NCBI GenBank assembly: GCA_965216915.1
Contig: CBDCGS010000008.1
Span: 267,759 to 331,758 of the forward strand
Reading direction: 5' to 3'
Origin: CBDCGS01 sp965216915
Lineage (GTDB): Bacteria; Pseudomonadota; Alphaproteobacteria; UBA828
Length of the DNA: 64,000 nucleotides
Shown piece by piece: positions 40,047 through 48,826 of this stretch. The notes under the pieces are model-generated. The model worked only from the letters and a program-made list of their open reading frames with translations, had not been told where the DNA came from and ran no database searches. Position numbers and translations under genes: made by a program. How positions within the stretch are numbered: position 1 is the stretch's first letter; every line of letters starts with the position of its first letter.

Positions 40047-40768
40047 CAGGGGTAATCGCACTGGTTGGCCGTGACGAGCACGAAGCCGCGCGGACCTTCC
40101 GTGATCGTGAAGCGATGCTCCGTATCGCCCACGACGACCGAATGGTGAATCGGCAATTTTCCTTCCGCTTGAATTGCTTCCCCGCCGATCTTCGTAAAGC
40201 GCACGCGTACCGGCCGCGCCGGATCAAACCAGCCGGCGGCGCCCTGTGCGGTCTGTGTTGCGGCGCCATCGGCGGTCACGGTGATCGAGCCGTTGGCAAA
40301 GCCGACGGCGCTGTTTGCGCGGTCGCTATTGACGGGCGTCATGACGATGAAGCGCTTGGTCTGGGTTTCGCCCGCGCAGTTGCGCTTGTTCTTGACCGCG
40401 TTGATCACGAAGGCGAGGCGCTCATGGTCGACGCCGTCCGCGAGCCGCGTCTTGGCGAGCTCGAGGATGCGCCGCTCGTCCTCGGTGGGCACGTCGCGGC
40501 TGTAGCGGGTTTCCCAATCCTTGTTCTCGGCCTTGAGCGTCGAGACCACCGAGACCAGGGTTTGGATCTCCTGGTTCATGTCGGTGTTCTCCTGGCGCAG
40601 CTCGTCGATGGTGTCTTCCAGCTCGTAGACCGGCCGCTCGGCACTGTAGATGCCGAGCCGGTAGCCGACCACCCCCGCCGCGACCAGAATGAGCAGCGAG
40701 AGCAGCACGCGCATCGAGCGCTTGCGCCGTTGCGAGCGGCGTCGCTGGTCGCTGAGGCCTAGTGTCAT
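40046..40768 (-). CDS. Membrane-anchored coiled-coil protein of unknown function
   Basis: A 240-residue bitopic protein. The N-terminus is strongly basic (residues 9-18), followed by a membrane helix (about 20-40), a coiled coil ('LEDTIDELRQENTDMNQEIQ' region, about 50-85), and a beta-rich C-terminal domain ('RFIVMTPVNSDRANSAVGF', 'RFTITEGPRGFVLVTANQ'). The layout is like cell-envelope scaffolds, but I do not recognise a family. It is coupled by TGATG to the cysteine-rich secreted protein. The 242 bases upstream (40769-41010) show no gene. Confidence 0.7.
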   Translation of the reverse strand: MTLGLSDQRRRSQRRKRSMRVLLSLLILVAAGVVGYRLGIYSAERPVYELEDTIDELRQENTDMNQEIQTLVSVVSTLKAENKDWETRYSRDVPTEDERRILELAKTRLADGVDHERLAFVINAVKNKRNCAGETQTKRFIVMTPVNSDRANSAVGFANGSITVTADGAATQTAQGAAGWFDPARPVRVRFTKIGGEAIQAEGKLPIHHSVVVGDTEHRFTITEGPRGFVLVTANQCDYP

Positions 40769-41010
40769 GGTCCAACGCGCCTTAAGCCGCGCCGCCCATC
40801 ATCGCGTCCGCGTGCTATTCGCATCGCTCGAGAGCTTCTCCCTCCAACCGTCGGGCGAGACCCCGTTCGGCCGGCGCCCGACGCTCCTTAGTTATCACAA
40901 TCGTGCGAGGGCGGTCACCGGGCGGGATGACATCATGCGGCATCGACCGGACACGGCGGGATACCAACGCTGCCGGAACGGTGGAACGGCCCACGGGGAA
41001 TACGATCGGC

Positions 41011-41637
41011 TTAGTCGCCGCGCCCGACGACCGCTGTGGCAAGGCCCGCGCCGATCACGACGCTGCCGCCCGCCCGCGTCAGCACCTTGAGCGCACCGGG
41101 GCGCCTGACCGTTTCCCGCAGCCGCCCGGCGAGCAGCGCCCACAGCGTCACCGTGGCTGCGGCGAGCCCGAGAAACGTCGCCTCCATGATCGCGAGCTGG
41201 GGCAGGAGCGGCCTCGCCGGATCGATGAACTGGGGCACGAAGGCGACGAAGAACACGATGCTTTTCGGGTTGAGCGCGGTCACGACGAAGGCGTTCCAGA
41301 ACATCGCGCTCTTCGGCGAGTCGACCGGCGCGCCGAGTTGACCGAACGTGCCCTGTGTGCGCCACATCTGGATGCCGAGCCAGATCAGATAGGCAGCGCC
41401 GGCATATTTCAGGACCGCGAAGAGCGTCGCAGACGCGGCGAGGAGCGCGCCGGCGCCGGCGAGCGAGGCCGTCATCGCCACGAAGTCGCCGGCCACAACG
41501 CCCGGCACCGTCGCCCAGCCCGAGCCCCGGCCGCGGCCCAGCGCATAGCTCACGACGAGAAGCACCGTCGGTCCCGGAATCACGAGGATCACGATGGTCG
41601 CGCCGGTGAAGGCGAGCCAGAGCTCAAGCGACATCAT
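41011..41637 (-). CDS. LysE/RhtB-family amino acid exporter
   Basis: A 208-residue, six-helix inner-membrane exporter. The N-terminal 'FTGATIVILVIPGPTVLLVV' carries the family Pro-Gly-Pro motif. 'YALGRGRGSGWATVPGVVAGD' (in part) and 'KYAGAAYLIWLGIQMWR' are typical. Members export amino acids such as homoserine, threonine or lysine. It lies downstream of the N-formylglutamate-amidohydrolase-like gene by 55 bases and may protect against a product of that pathway. Confidence 0.93.
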   Translation of the reverse strand: MMSLELWLAFTGATIVILVIPGPTVLLVVSYALGRGRGSGWATVPGVVAGDFVAMTASLAGAGALLAASATLFAVLKYAGAAYLIWLGIQMWRTQGTFGQLGAPVDSPKSAMFWNAFVVTALNPKSIVFFVAFVPQFIDPARPLLPQLAIMEATFLGLAAATVTLWALLAGRLRETVRRPGALKVLTRAGGSVVIGAGLATAVVGRGD

Positions 41638-41692
41638 TCGCGCTCGTCATCGGTCCGGGTGGGTGGGCCGGATGTGCCCGTGCGTCGAGGGC

Positions 41693-42520
41693 TCATGGCG
41701 CATCGCCTCCGTCGTCGAGGCGCGACGGGCCGAAATGCTCGAGGCGGTTGGCCTCGGGCAGGGCCATCACCGTGCGCAGATGGCCGGCCAGGCGCGCGGC
41801 CCACGCATCGGCGCCGGCATCGTCGCGGATGCCGTCGTTGCGAATCTCGAAAAGAACATGGGGCAGGCCGCGCCGCTCCGCATGCGCCGGAATCGTGTAG
41901 TCGGTGAGCGGGCCGAAGGCATAGGGCTCGTTGTCGCCCACCATGAGGCCGTCGGCGCGCAACAGCGCGATCATCGGCGTCGAGAGGCGACGGTCGCGGT
42001 CCCAGCAGATCGCGATTTCCCAGGGGCGCGGTGCGCCGTCGGCCATGCTGGGCGTGAAGCTGTGCACGGCGACGAAGAGCGGGATCGTGCCATCCGCGCT
42101 CATCGCATCGAGCGTCTCTGCGATGGCCGCCTGATAGGGGCGGAAGATCGCGGCGATGCGCGCCTCGACGGCTTCGTCGTCGAGATCTTGGTTGCCGGGG
42201 ATGGGCACGTCATCGCTTGCGGTCGGAACGCGGTCGGGCGCGGCCTCCGGACGGTTGCAGTCGATCACGAGGCGCGAATAGCCGCAGAGGATGGCCGGCG
42301 CATCGAGCAGTGCGGCGAGCCGGCGTGTGACGGCGGCGGCGCCGATGTCCCAACCGATGTGATCGGTCCGTGCCGCCTCGTCGAGGCCGAGCGTGCCGAG
42401 GGTTGCGGGGATGGCGCAGCTCGCATGGTCGCACACCAGCAGTACGCGTGAGGCGCCGTTCGGGTTGACCTGCTCGACCACCGGCGGGTCGTGCGGGCCG
42501 AGCAGCGGGGCGGAGGCCAT
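41693..42520 (-). CDS. N-formylglutamate amidohydrolase-family protein
   Basis: A 275-residue zinc-dependent hydrolase of the HutG-like/FGase family. Landmarks are 'VLLVCDHASCAIP', 'DHIGWDIGAAAVTRRLA', 'SRLVIDCNRP', 'VAVHSFTPSM' and 'VLFEIRNDGI'. The family hydrolyses N-formylglutamate to glutamate and formate, though many members are unassigned. Neighbours include a glutamine-synthetase-like ligase and an amidohydrolase, so a gamma-glutamyl or N-acyl-glutamate substrate is plausible. It starts 8 bases after the amidohydrolase stop. Confidence 0.88.
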   Translation of the reverse strand: MASAPLLGPHDPPVVEQVNPNGASRVLLVCDHASCAIPATLGTLGLDEAARTDHIGWDIGAAAVTRRLAALLDAPAILCGYSRLVIDCNRPEAAPDRVPTASDDVPIPGNQDLDDEAVEARIAAIFRPYQAAIAETLDAMSADGTIPLFVAVHSFTPSMADGAPRPWEIAICWDRDRRLSTPMIALLRADGLMVGDNEPYAFGPLTDYTIPAHAERRGLPHVLFEIRNDGIRDDAGADAWAARLAGHLRTVMALPEANRLEHFGPSRLDDGGDAP

Positions 42521-42528
42521 GGCGTTCG

Positions 42529-43662
42529 CTACAGCTTGTAGATGCGGCGCGCGTTCTCGTGCCCGATCAAGCCCATGATGCGTGGTGCCTCGGCGGCAGC
42601 GAGCTCGTCGGCCTCGACCCAGCGATCGAGCGCGCGGCGCAAGCTGGTCCGAAAACGGAGTGCGCCGAGATAGTAGAGCTCTGAGAGTGCGAACGCGTCC
42701 GAGCTATAGAGCTGCTTGGTGAAGGGTGCGAGCTCGAGCGCCTCGTCCATGATGCGCTGGTAGCTCGGGCCCACCCAATTGAGCACGAAGCCGACATCGA
42801 AATAGACGCACGGAAAGTTCTCGGCGATCAGCCCTGCCTCGCGGTGGAACGGGTAGCAGTGAAGGAGCGTGATCGGGAAGCCCCAGGGTTCGACCGCGTT
42901 GATGAAGGGTGTGAGGTGGCTGGGATCGACCTTGTGCAGCTCGATGTCGGGGTCGCCGATGCCGATGTGGAACTGCAGCGGAAAGTTGCGCTCGCGCGCG
43001 ATGGTGGCCCCGGTCCAGATGAGGTGGCGCTCGAGCACCGGGTCGGTGATGCGCACGACGCCGGTCGCCTCGATCTCCGCAAGCCATTGGCCGGCCGCAT
43101 ATTCAACGGCACCCGGAGACGGCGCCTCGTAGTCGACCTGCAGCGTGGCGCGATAGGCGAGCACCGACTTGAGGCCCGCGACCGTATCGTGGAGGCTTGC
43201 GCGGAGCGCCGCCTCGAAGTCGTTCGCGAAACCCGCTGCGCTCGTGCCCTCCGCCGCGACCCGCTCGGCGACCGATTCCATGCGCACGACCTCGACGCTC
43301 GTGGCATCCGCCATCGCGCCGAGCTCCTCGACCGTGCAGAGCTCGTCCGGGCGGTTGCCGGAATCGACGACGTAGGTGTTGATCTCCGCGGCGTGCAACA
43401 TGCGCCGGTTCACCTCGGCGGCGCCGAGCTCCAAACGGCGCGCCACATAGTCGCGCCCGGGCGCGAAGGGCGGCAAATCGAGCAGCGGCGCGCACCAGCG
43501 GCGAATGCCGAGGGCGGCCGGCTTGTCCCAATGGCTGGTGCCGGGCGGCGCGGGCGCGAAGGCCTCGCTCAACCCGGCGGCAAAGCGCTCCTCCGAGAGA
43601 TCACCCGGCGCCACGCCGTGGCAGTGATGGTCGATCAGTGGAACGGCAGGCTCAGTAGACAT
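42529..43662 (-). CDS. Amidohydrolase, FluG N-terminal-like
   Basis: A 377-residue TIM-barrel amidohydrolase (amidohydrolase_2 type). The metal-binding start 'PLIDHHCHGVAPGD' and 'LQFHIGIGD' are visible, with 'LLHCYPFHREAG', 'VYFDVGFVLNW' and 'LYSSDAFALSELYYLG' further on. This sequence style matches the amidohydrolase half of FluG-type proteins, where it is fused to a glutamine-synthetase half. Here that half is the next gene upstream, whose end overlaps this start by 11 bases. The reaction is not established. Confidence 0.85.
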   Translation of the reverse strand: MSTEPAVPLIDHHCHGVAPGDLSEERFAAGLSEAFAPAPPGTSHWDKPAALGIRRWCAPLLDLPPFAPGRDYVARRLELGAAEVNRRMLHAAEINTYVVDSGNRPDELCTVEELGAMADATSVEVVRMESVAERVAAEGTSAAGFANDFEAALRASLHDTVAGLKSVLAYRATLQVDYEAPSPGAVEYAAGQWLAEIEATGVVRITDPVLERHLIWTGATIARERNFPLQFHIGIGDPDIELHKVDPSHLTPFINAVEPWGFPITLLHCYPFHREAGLIAENFPCVYFDVGFVLNWVGPSYQRIMDEALELAPFTKQLYSSDAFALSELYYLGALRFRTSLRRALDRWVEADELAAAEAPRIMGLIGHENARRIYKL

Positions 43663-44965
43663 CGCGATATCTCCGGATCGTCGCATCGGGGTCGAGGCCG
43701 GCCACGGCGTGCAGCTCGTCCCACTTGACGCTGAAATACGCGTCCCAAAAGGTCGGTGGGAACCAGGTGCGCGCCGCCTCGTCGGCCTGGGCCGTTTTCA
43801 GCGCCTCGTCGAGCGAGCGCGGCAGCCATTTGACGCCAAGTGCCTCTCGCTCCGCGTCGCTCATCGTCGAGGGGTCGCGATCGACCAGCGGCGGTGTCGC
43901 CAAGCTCTCGCGAAGCCCGGCCAAGCCCGCATGCACAAGCACGCCGAGCGTCAAGTGCGGTGAGGCGGCGGCGTCAGCCGGCCGGAACTCGACATTGTAC
44001 TGGGCGGCGACATCGTGGTCCCCGGTCATCATGCCACGGCAGACCCGCACCGCCGCCTCGCGGTTGTCGAGCGAGAACAATGTCGCCGCGCCACACCAAT
44101 GGCCGGGCGCGAGGCGGTGATAAGAGATCGGCGAGGGCGCGGTGAACGCAGTAAGCGTCGGCAGGGCGTTGAGAATGCCGGCGACGAAACTTCCCGTGGC
44201 GGCGGCGACACCGCCCGGCGCCGCGCTGTCATAGGAGACGGGGCGGCCCTCCAAATCCTCTAGGCTGAGATGCACGTGCACGCCGTTGCCGAAGCCCGCT
44301 TGCGCGACCATCGGGATGAAGGTCGCGCGATAGCCGGACCGTGCGGCCACCGCGCGCGCGATCTCGCGTAGGAGCAGGGCACGATCGGCCGCGGTGACGC
44401 CGAGCGCCGGGCGACAGTTCGCCTCATATTGACCGGGCCCACCCTCGGCCTCGAAGGTCTCCGGCTCGAGGCCGGCCGCCCGCAGCGCGGCGACGAGGAG
44501 CGAGCCGAATTGCGCCACCTGGTCGTGGGCGCCGAAGGAATAGTTGGGCGCCGGCCGCTCGAGCCCCTCGACCAGATAGAACTCCTGCTCGAAGGCGGCG
44601 CGGACCCTGAGGCCGAACTCACCCGCCAGCGTGTCGAGCGCGTTGCGGAGGAAGGTGCGGTGGCAGGCTTCCCACGGGGTGCCATCGGGTGCGACGCCGT
44701 CGCACACATAGAGGTGGATCGGCGGCGTGTCGTCCCAAAGATCGACGCGCGCGCCGGCCGCGGGGTCGGGCTTCAGCCACACATCGCCGAGCGGCCCCCA
44801 GGGGCTCGGCGCAAGCGTCGAGAGCGGCGTGATCGCCTGGGCCACCGGCACCCAGCCGATGCCACTCTTCAGGCGCGCGTCGAGATCGGCGGCAGGGAAG
44901 CCCCGGCCGCGCATCAAGCCCGCAATGTCCGGCCACCCGAAAAAGACCAGCTCCTCGCCCTGCAC
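43652..44965 (-). CDS. Glutamine synthetase-like gamma-glutamyl ligase
   Basis: A 437-residue protein with the glutamine synthetase catalytic core. It has 'AFEQEFYLVEG' (metal-binding Glu-x-Glu), 'GGPGQYEANCRP', 'NGVHVHLSLED', 'SYHRLAPGHWCGA' and 'NVEFRPADAAASP'. It differs from housekeeping GlnA in length, the short N-terminus and context, so it more likely glutamylates an amine or is FluG-like. The GTG at 44965 has GAGAGGAG 7 bases upstream; longer open frames shadow the opposite gene. It is divergent from the SDR at 45104 across 138 bases, a likely shared control region. Confidence 0.87.
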   Translation of the reverse strand: MQGEELVFFGWPDIAGLMRGRGFPAADLDARLKSGIGWVPVAQAITPLSTLAPSPWGPLGDVWLKPDPAAGARVDLWDDTPPIHLYVCDGVAPDGTPWEACHRTFLRNALDTLAGEFGLRVRAAFEQEFYLVEGLERPAPNYSFGAHDQVAQFGSLLVAALRAAGLEPETFEAEGGPGQYEANCRPALGVTAADRALLLREIARAVAARSGYRATFIPMVAQAGFGNGVHVHLSLEDLEGRPVSYDSAAPGGVAAATGSFVAGILNALPTLTAFTAPSPISYHRLAPGHWCGAATLFSLDNREAAVRVCRGMMTGDHDVAAQYNVEFRPADAAASPHLTLGVLVHAGLAGLRESLATPPLVDRDPSTMSDAEREALGVKWLPRSLDEALKTAQADEAARTWFPPTFWDAYFSVKWDELHAVAGLDPDATIRRYRDVY

Positions 44966-45103
44966 GAACGCTCCTCTCGGCGCAAGAAACAAGAAAATGA
45001 GCGCTGCAACTCTATGCGCAGCTGCCGCGCCTGTCGACGGACGGACGGCCCGCACGCGCCATGCTATCGTCGTCGACGACCCAGACGAGCGGGGAGAACC
45101 GAG

Positions 45104-45883
45104 ATGGCGATCACACTCGAGGGCAAGGCCGCGATCGTGACCGGCGCGGGCCGGGGCATCGGCAAGGGCATCGCCGCGGTGCTGGCGCGCGAAGGGGCGC
45201 GGGTGCTGGTGGTGAACCGGAGCATCGAGGCCGGTGAGGCGAGCGCGGCGGAGATCGAGGCGGCCGGCGGCACCGCGTCGTTCTTCCAGGCGGATGTCCC
45301 GAAGCCCGACGACATGGCGGCGATGGCGGAAGCCTGCGTGGCGCGCTACGGCGCCATCGACGTCCTCTGCCTGAATGCCGGGATCTACCCGACCTCTCAC
45401 ATCATCGATTTGAGCGAGGAGATGTGGGATGAGGTGCTCGACACCAACCTCAAGGGCGTGTTTCTCGGCGTGAAGGCGTGCGCGCCGCAGATGATCGCCC
45501 AGGCGGGCGGACGCATCGTCGTGATTTCCTCGATAACGGGCCCCAATGTCGGTTGGCCGGGCCTTAGCCACTACATGGCCTCCAAGGGCGGGGCCAACGC
45601 CTTCGTGCGCGGCGCCGCGCTCGAATTCGCCAAGCACAACATCACGGTCAACGGGGTGAGCCCCGGCAGCATCATGACCGAGGGGCTGCAGGAGCTGGGC
45701 GGCGAGCAGGTCGCCGAGATCGAGGCCGTGATCCCGGCCGGCTATATCGGCGATCCCGAGGATATCGCGTACGCGGTGGTTTATTTCGCCTCCGACCAGG
45801 CGCGTTTCGTCACGGGCCAGATCCTCGTGCTCGACGGCGGTCAGATCCTGCCGGAGCATCCCGGCGCGCTCGCAGACGCGTGA
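45104..45883 (+). CDS. Short-chain dehydrogenase/reductase
   Basis: A 259-residue classical SDR. It shows 'TGAGRGIGKGIAAVL', 'NAGIYPTS', catalytic serine in 'VVISSITGPN', Tyr-x3-Lys in 'HYMASKGG', and 'TVNGVSPGSIMTEG'. Arg43 after strand 2 ('VVNRSIEAG') hints at NADP use. GGGGAG precedes the ATG. It heads the plus-strand amine cluster, 7 bases before the aminotransferase, so it probably oxidises or reduces an intermediate of that pathway. Confidence 0.9.
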   Translation: MAITLEGKAAIVTGAGRGIGKGIAAVLAREGARVLVVNRSIEAGEASAAEIEAAGGTASFFQADVPKPDDMAAMAEACVARYGAIDVLCLNAGIYPTSHIIDLSEEMWDEVLDTNLKGVFLGVKACAPQMIAQAGGRIVVISSITGPNVGWPGLSHYMASKGGANAFVRGAALEFAKHNITVNGVSPGSIMTEGLQELGGEQVAEIEAVIPAGYIGDPEDIAYAVVYFASDQARFVTGQILVLDGGQILPEHPGALADA

Positions 45884-45890
45884 GCAGACC

Positions 45891-47213
45891 ATGACCGCTC
45901 GCAACCTCGGGCTACGGGAACGCGACGCAGCTGCCATCGCCGGGATTCAGAAACTCCACTTCAACCCGCTCGCGGCGCGCGGCGGTGCGGGCTCCTACCT
46001 GGTTAATGATGATGGTCGACGCATCCTCGATCTCTCGGCGTCGGCGACCGCGGCAAGCTTGGGCTACGGCCACCCGGCGGTCGTCGAGGCGGTGAACGAG
46101 GCGGTCGCGGGTGCCGCGGGTGCGAGCCTGCTGATGTACCCCAACGAGGCGGCCGCGGGCCTTGCCGAGGCGCTTCTCGCCGCGGTGCCGGGCGAGGGCG
46201 AACGGCGGGTCTGGTTCGGCCATTCGGGCTCCGACGCGAACGACGCCGCGGCGCGCGTGATCGAGGCGGCGACCGGGCGCCATCGCTTCATCTCGTTCGT
46301 CGGCTCCTATCACGGCTGCCTCGCCGGCTCGATGGCGATCTCGGGGCACACCGCGATGACCCACACGCTGCCGCGCCCGGGCCTCCTGCTGTTGCCCTAC
46401 CCCGATCCCTACCGGCCGCGGTTCTCCGCCGATGCGGTGCTCGACATGCTCGATTTCCAGTTCGAGACGAGCTGCCCGCCGGAGCAGGTGGCGGCCCTGT
46501 TTATCGAGCCGATCATGTCCGATGGCGGTCTCATCGTGCCGCCGCCCGGCTTTCTAAAGGCGCTCGAGGCGCGCTGCCGCCGCCACGGCATCCTCACCGT
46601 GGTCGACGAGGTCAAGGTCGGGCTCGGCCGCTCGGGCCTGCTGCACGCCTATGCGCATGAGGGCCTCGCGCCGGACCTGATCGTCTTCGGCAAGGGGCTC
46701 GGCGGCGGCCTGCCGCTCTCCGCGCTGGTTGGGCCGGCGGACATCCTGGATCACCAACCGGCCTTCGCGATGCAGACCACAGCCGGAAATCCGGTGTGCT
46801 GCGCGGCCGGGCGGGCCGTCTTGCGCACCATCATCGACGACGGGCTGGCGGCGCGCGCCGCGACGCTCGGTGAGGCGCTGAGCGCCGGTTTCCGCCGGCT
46901 CGCGGAGCACCATGAGATCATCGGCGACGTGCGCGGCCGCGGTCTCGCGATCGGGGTGGAACTCGTCGAGAACCGCGAGACGCGGGCGCCCGTGCCGGCC
47001 ACCAAGACGGCCAAGGTCATCCTGCGCGCGTTTGAGCTCGGCGCGAGCTTCATCTATGTCGGGCTCAACGCGAACGTGCTCGAGATCACGCCACCGCTGG
47101 TGCTCAGCGAGGCCGAGCTCGCCGAAGGCCTCTCGATCGTCGATCAGGCCCTGATCGACGTGCGCAACGGCGCCGTGCCGGACGAGGCGGTGCAAGAGTT
47201 CATGAATTGGTGA
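45891..47213 (+). CDS. Class III pyridoxal-phosphate aminotransferase
   Basis: A 440-residue fold-type I enzyme that moves an omega-amino group, typically from an amine or omega-amino acid to an oxo acid. PLP-site features are 'GHSGSDANDAAARV', 'GSYHGCLAGS', 'VVDEVKVGLGRSG' with the ring aspartate, and the Schiff-base lysine in 'VFGKGLGGGLPLSALVG'. Length fits the family. Set between the SDR and a polyamine-type transporter, it probably acts on the imported amine. Confidence 0.92.
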   Translation: MTARNLGLRERDAAAIAGIQKLHFNPLAARGGAGSYLVNDDGRRILDLSASATAASLGYGHPAVVEAVNEAVAGAAGASLLMYPNEAAAGLAEALLAAVPGEGERRVWFGHSGSDANDAAARVIEAATGRHRFISFVGSYHGCLAGSMAISGHTAMTHTLPRPGLLLLPYPDPYRPRFSADAVLDMLDFQFETSCPPEQVAALFIEPIMSDGGLIVPPPGFLKALEARCRRHGILTVVDEVKVGLGRSGLLHAYAHEGLAPDLIVFGKGLGGGLPLSALVGPADILDHQPAFAMQTTAGNPVCCAAGRAVLRTIIDDGLAARAATLGEALSAGFRRLAEHHEIIGDVRGRGLAIGVELVENRETRAPVPATKTAKVILRAFELGASFIYVGLNANVLEITPPLVLSEAELAEGLSIVDQALIDVRNGAVPDEAVQEFMNW

Positions 47214-47407
47214 GCGAATTAACCATGCCGCGGGTCTTGGCGTCGCACGATAGTCATCGCGGCGTGTCTGTGGTTTAATGGAATTAGCTGTGACCACACT
47301 TTCGTGGAGAACGGTTTGTCCCTATTTCCGAGCGGCGACGGGGCGTCTCGGGAGACCTGTGAGCCAAGCGCGCAATCAACAACGCGCGTAGCAACGAGGA
47401 GACGAAG

Positions 47408-48604
47408 ATGAGTGAGGAGAAACTTCTAAAGCACCTGCTTCGGAATGATCCGGTGCGGGGCGCCCGGGCCACGCGGCGTGACGTGCTCAAGGGCATTGGC
47501 GCCGGCGCGCTGGCGACCGCGGCGAGCGGTGCGTTCGCAAGCCAAGCGAGCGCCGCGCGCAATCTCGCCATGCTGACCTGGGACGGCTATGTCGACCCGC
47601 GCGTGCTGGACGGCTTCACCGATCAGTACGGCAGCGGCATCGACTATGAACTGCATACCTCGGATCCGGATTCGGTGAACAAGCTGCGCGCCGGCCAGAC
47701 CGAGATTTGGGACATCATCAATCTGAACAACCCGTGGGCGCGCGAGATGATGTGGCCGGAGGGCCTCATTGTGGAGCTCGACCGGGCTCGCTTCGACCCC
47801 TATTTCGAGAACATGCTGCCGATGTTCAAGCCGCCCTATAAGTGGGCGATGAGCCTCGACAACGAGCATCTCCTCGGCGTCTGCCAGCGTGTCGACACCT
47901 TCGATTTCGTCGTCAACACCGACGTCATCTCCGCCGAGATGGGCAAGGATGAAGGCTGGGATCTCTTCAACAATCCCGACATGAAGGGCCGTTACGGCAT
48001 TCTCGCCTACGACAACTGGAACATCATGCACATGTGCATGGGCGCCGGCCTCCATCCGTTCAAGGAGAAGACCGACGAGCAGGTTGCCACGTTCGAGGAG
48101 ACCGCACGGCGCTGGATCAACGGCGCGAAGATGATCTCCGACGATTTCGTCGCCATCAACCTCGCCCTGATCAATGGCGAGATCGACATGTACTTCGGCG
48201 GCGGCACCTACTCGATCTCGGCCGCCCGTCTCGACGGCCTGACGAACCTCTATCACGTCGTGCCGAAGAGCGGCCCGGCGGATGGCAAAGGCGGGATCAA
48301 CTGGATCGAGCTCAACTCGGTCGTCAACAACCCCAACCTGCATCCGCAGGCGATGGATTGGATGGAGTACATCCTCCAGCCTGAGACCTCCTACTGGGTG
48401 GCGACCGCGGGTGGCTTCCTCCTGCCCGTCGGCCAGATGTCTCAGCCCGAGCTCCTCGGCAAGTTCACCAAGGAAGAGCTCGATTCCTTCCAGTGGGACG
48501 AGTTCGACTATCGTATCGCCAACTCGGTCGAGTACGACGTCGTGCCCGACTACAACCGGCTCTACGACATCTACACGGCTGCGCTCCGCGAAAAGTCATC
48601 CTAA
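47408..48604 (+). CDS. Polyamine-type ABC substrate-binding protein with Tat signal
   Basis: A 398-residue periplasmic binding protein of the PotD/PotF type. The twin-arginine signal 'TRRDVLKGIGAGALATAAS' is followed by 'ASAARNLAMLTWDGYVDP', the usual start of the mature domain. 'GYGILAYDNW'-type hinge sequences are present ('RYGILAYDNWNIMHM', 'WIELNSVVNN'). GAGGAGACG precedes the ATG. The 194-base upstream gap has TGTGGT-N18-ACCACA (47269-47298), a possible operator. A terminator follows directly, so it can be made in excess over the membrane parts. The exact ligand is unknown. Confidence 0.9.
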   Translation: MSEEKLLKHLLRNDPVRGARATRRDVLKGIGAGALATAASGAFASQASAARNLAMLTWDGYVDPRVLDGFTDQYGSGIDYELHTSDPDSVNKLRAGQTEIWDIINLNNPWAREMMWPEGLIVELDRARFDPYFENMLPMFKPPYKWAMSLDNEHLLGVCQRVDTFDFVVNTDVISAEMGKDEGWDLFNNPDMKGRYGILAYDNWNIMHMCMGAGLHPFKEKTDEQVATFEETARRWINGAKMISDDFVAINLALINGEIDMYFGGGTYSISAARLDGLTNLYHVVPKSGPADGKGGINWIELNSVVNNPNLHPQAMDWMEYILQPETSYWVATAGGFLLPVGQMSQPELLGKFTKEELDSFQWDEFDYRIANSVEYDVVPDYNRLYDIYTAALREKSS

Positions 48605-48630
48605 GCATCGAGCGCACACACCAACACGAC

Positions 48631-48655
48631 GCCGCGCGGAGCTTGTCTCCGCGCG
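48631..48655 (+). terminator. Terminator between binding-protein and ATPase genes
   Basis: A perfect 10-base stem CCGCGCGGAG/CTCCGCGCGG with 5-base loop CTTGT, followed by TTCGTTTT. It sits 27 bases after the binding-protein stop and about 170 bases before the ATPase gene. Confidence 0.8.
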
Positions 48656-48826
48656 GTTCGTTTTAGAGAATGCGTCTCGCACCGTCGCGATCCATCGTGG
48701 CAGTGCGGTCGGTTGGATAAGATGAAGCGCCGCCGCCGGTGAGGTGAGCGGTGAACGGGGGACGGTCGACCCGGCGCAGGAGGCAACCGGGATCGGCGGA
48801 CAACGGCAGAGGACGACGGCGAAGAG

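Noticed and set aside
43652..44965. Housekeeping glutamine synthetase (glnA).
   Set aside because: Context is a catabolic cluster, the N-terminal domain is short, and no glnB/ntr genes are near; a gamma-glutamyl ligase or FluG-like role fits better.
44966..45937. A 324-codon N-terminal extension of the glutamine-synthetase-like frame.
   Set aside because: It is antisense to the SDR gene; the GTG at 44965 has an ideal ribosome-binding site and the family core begins there.
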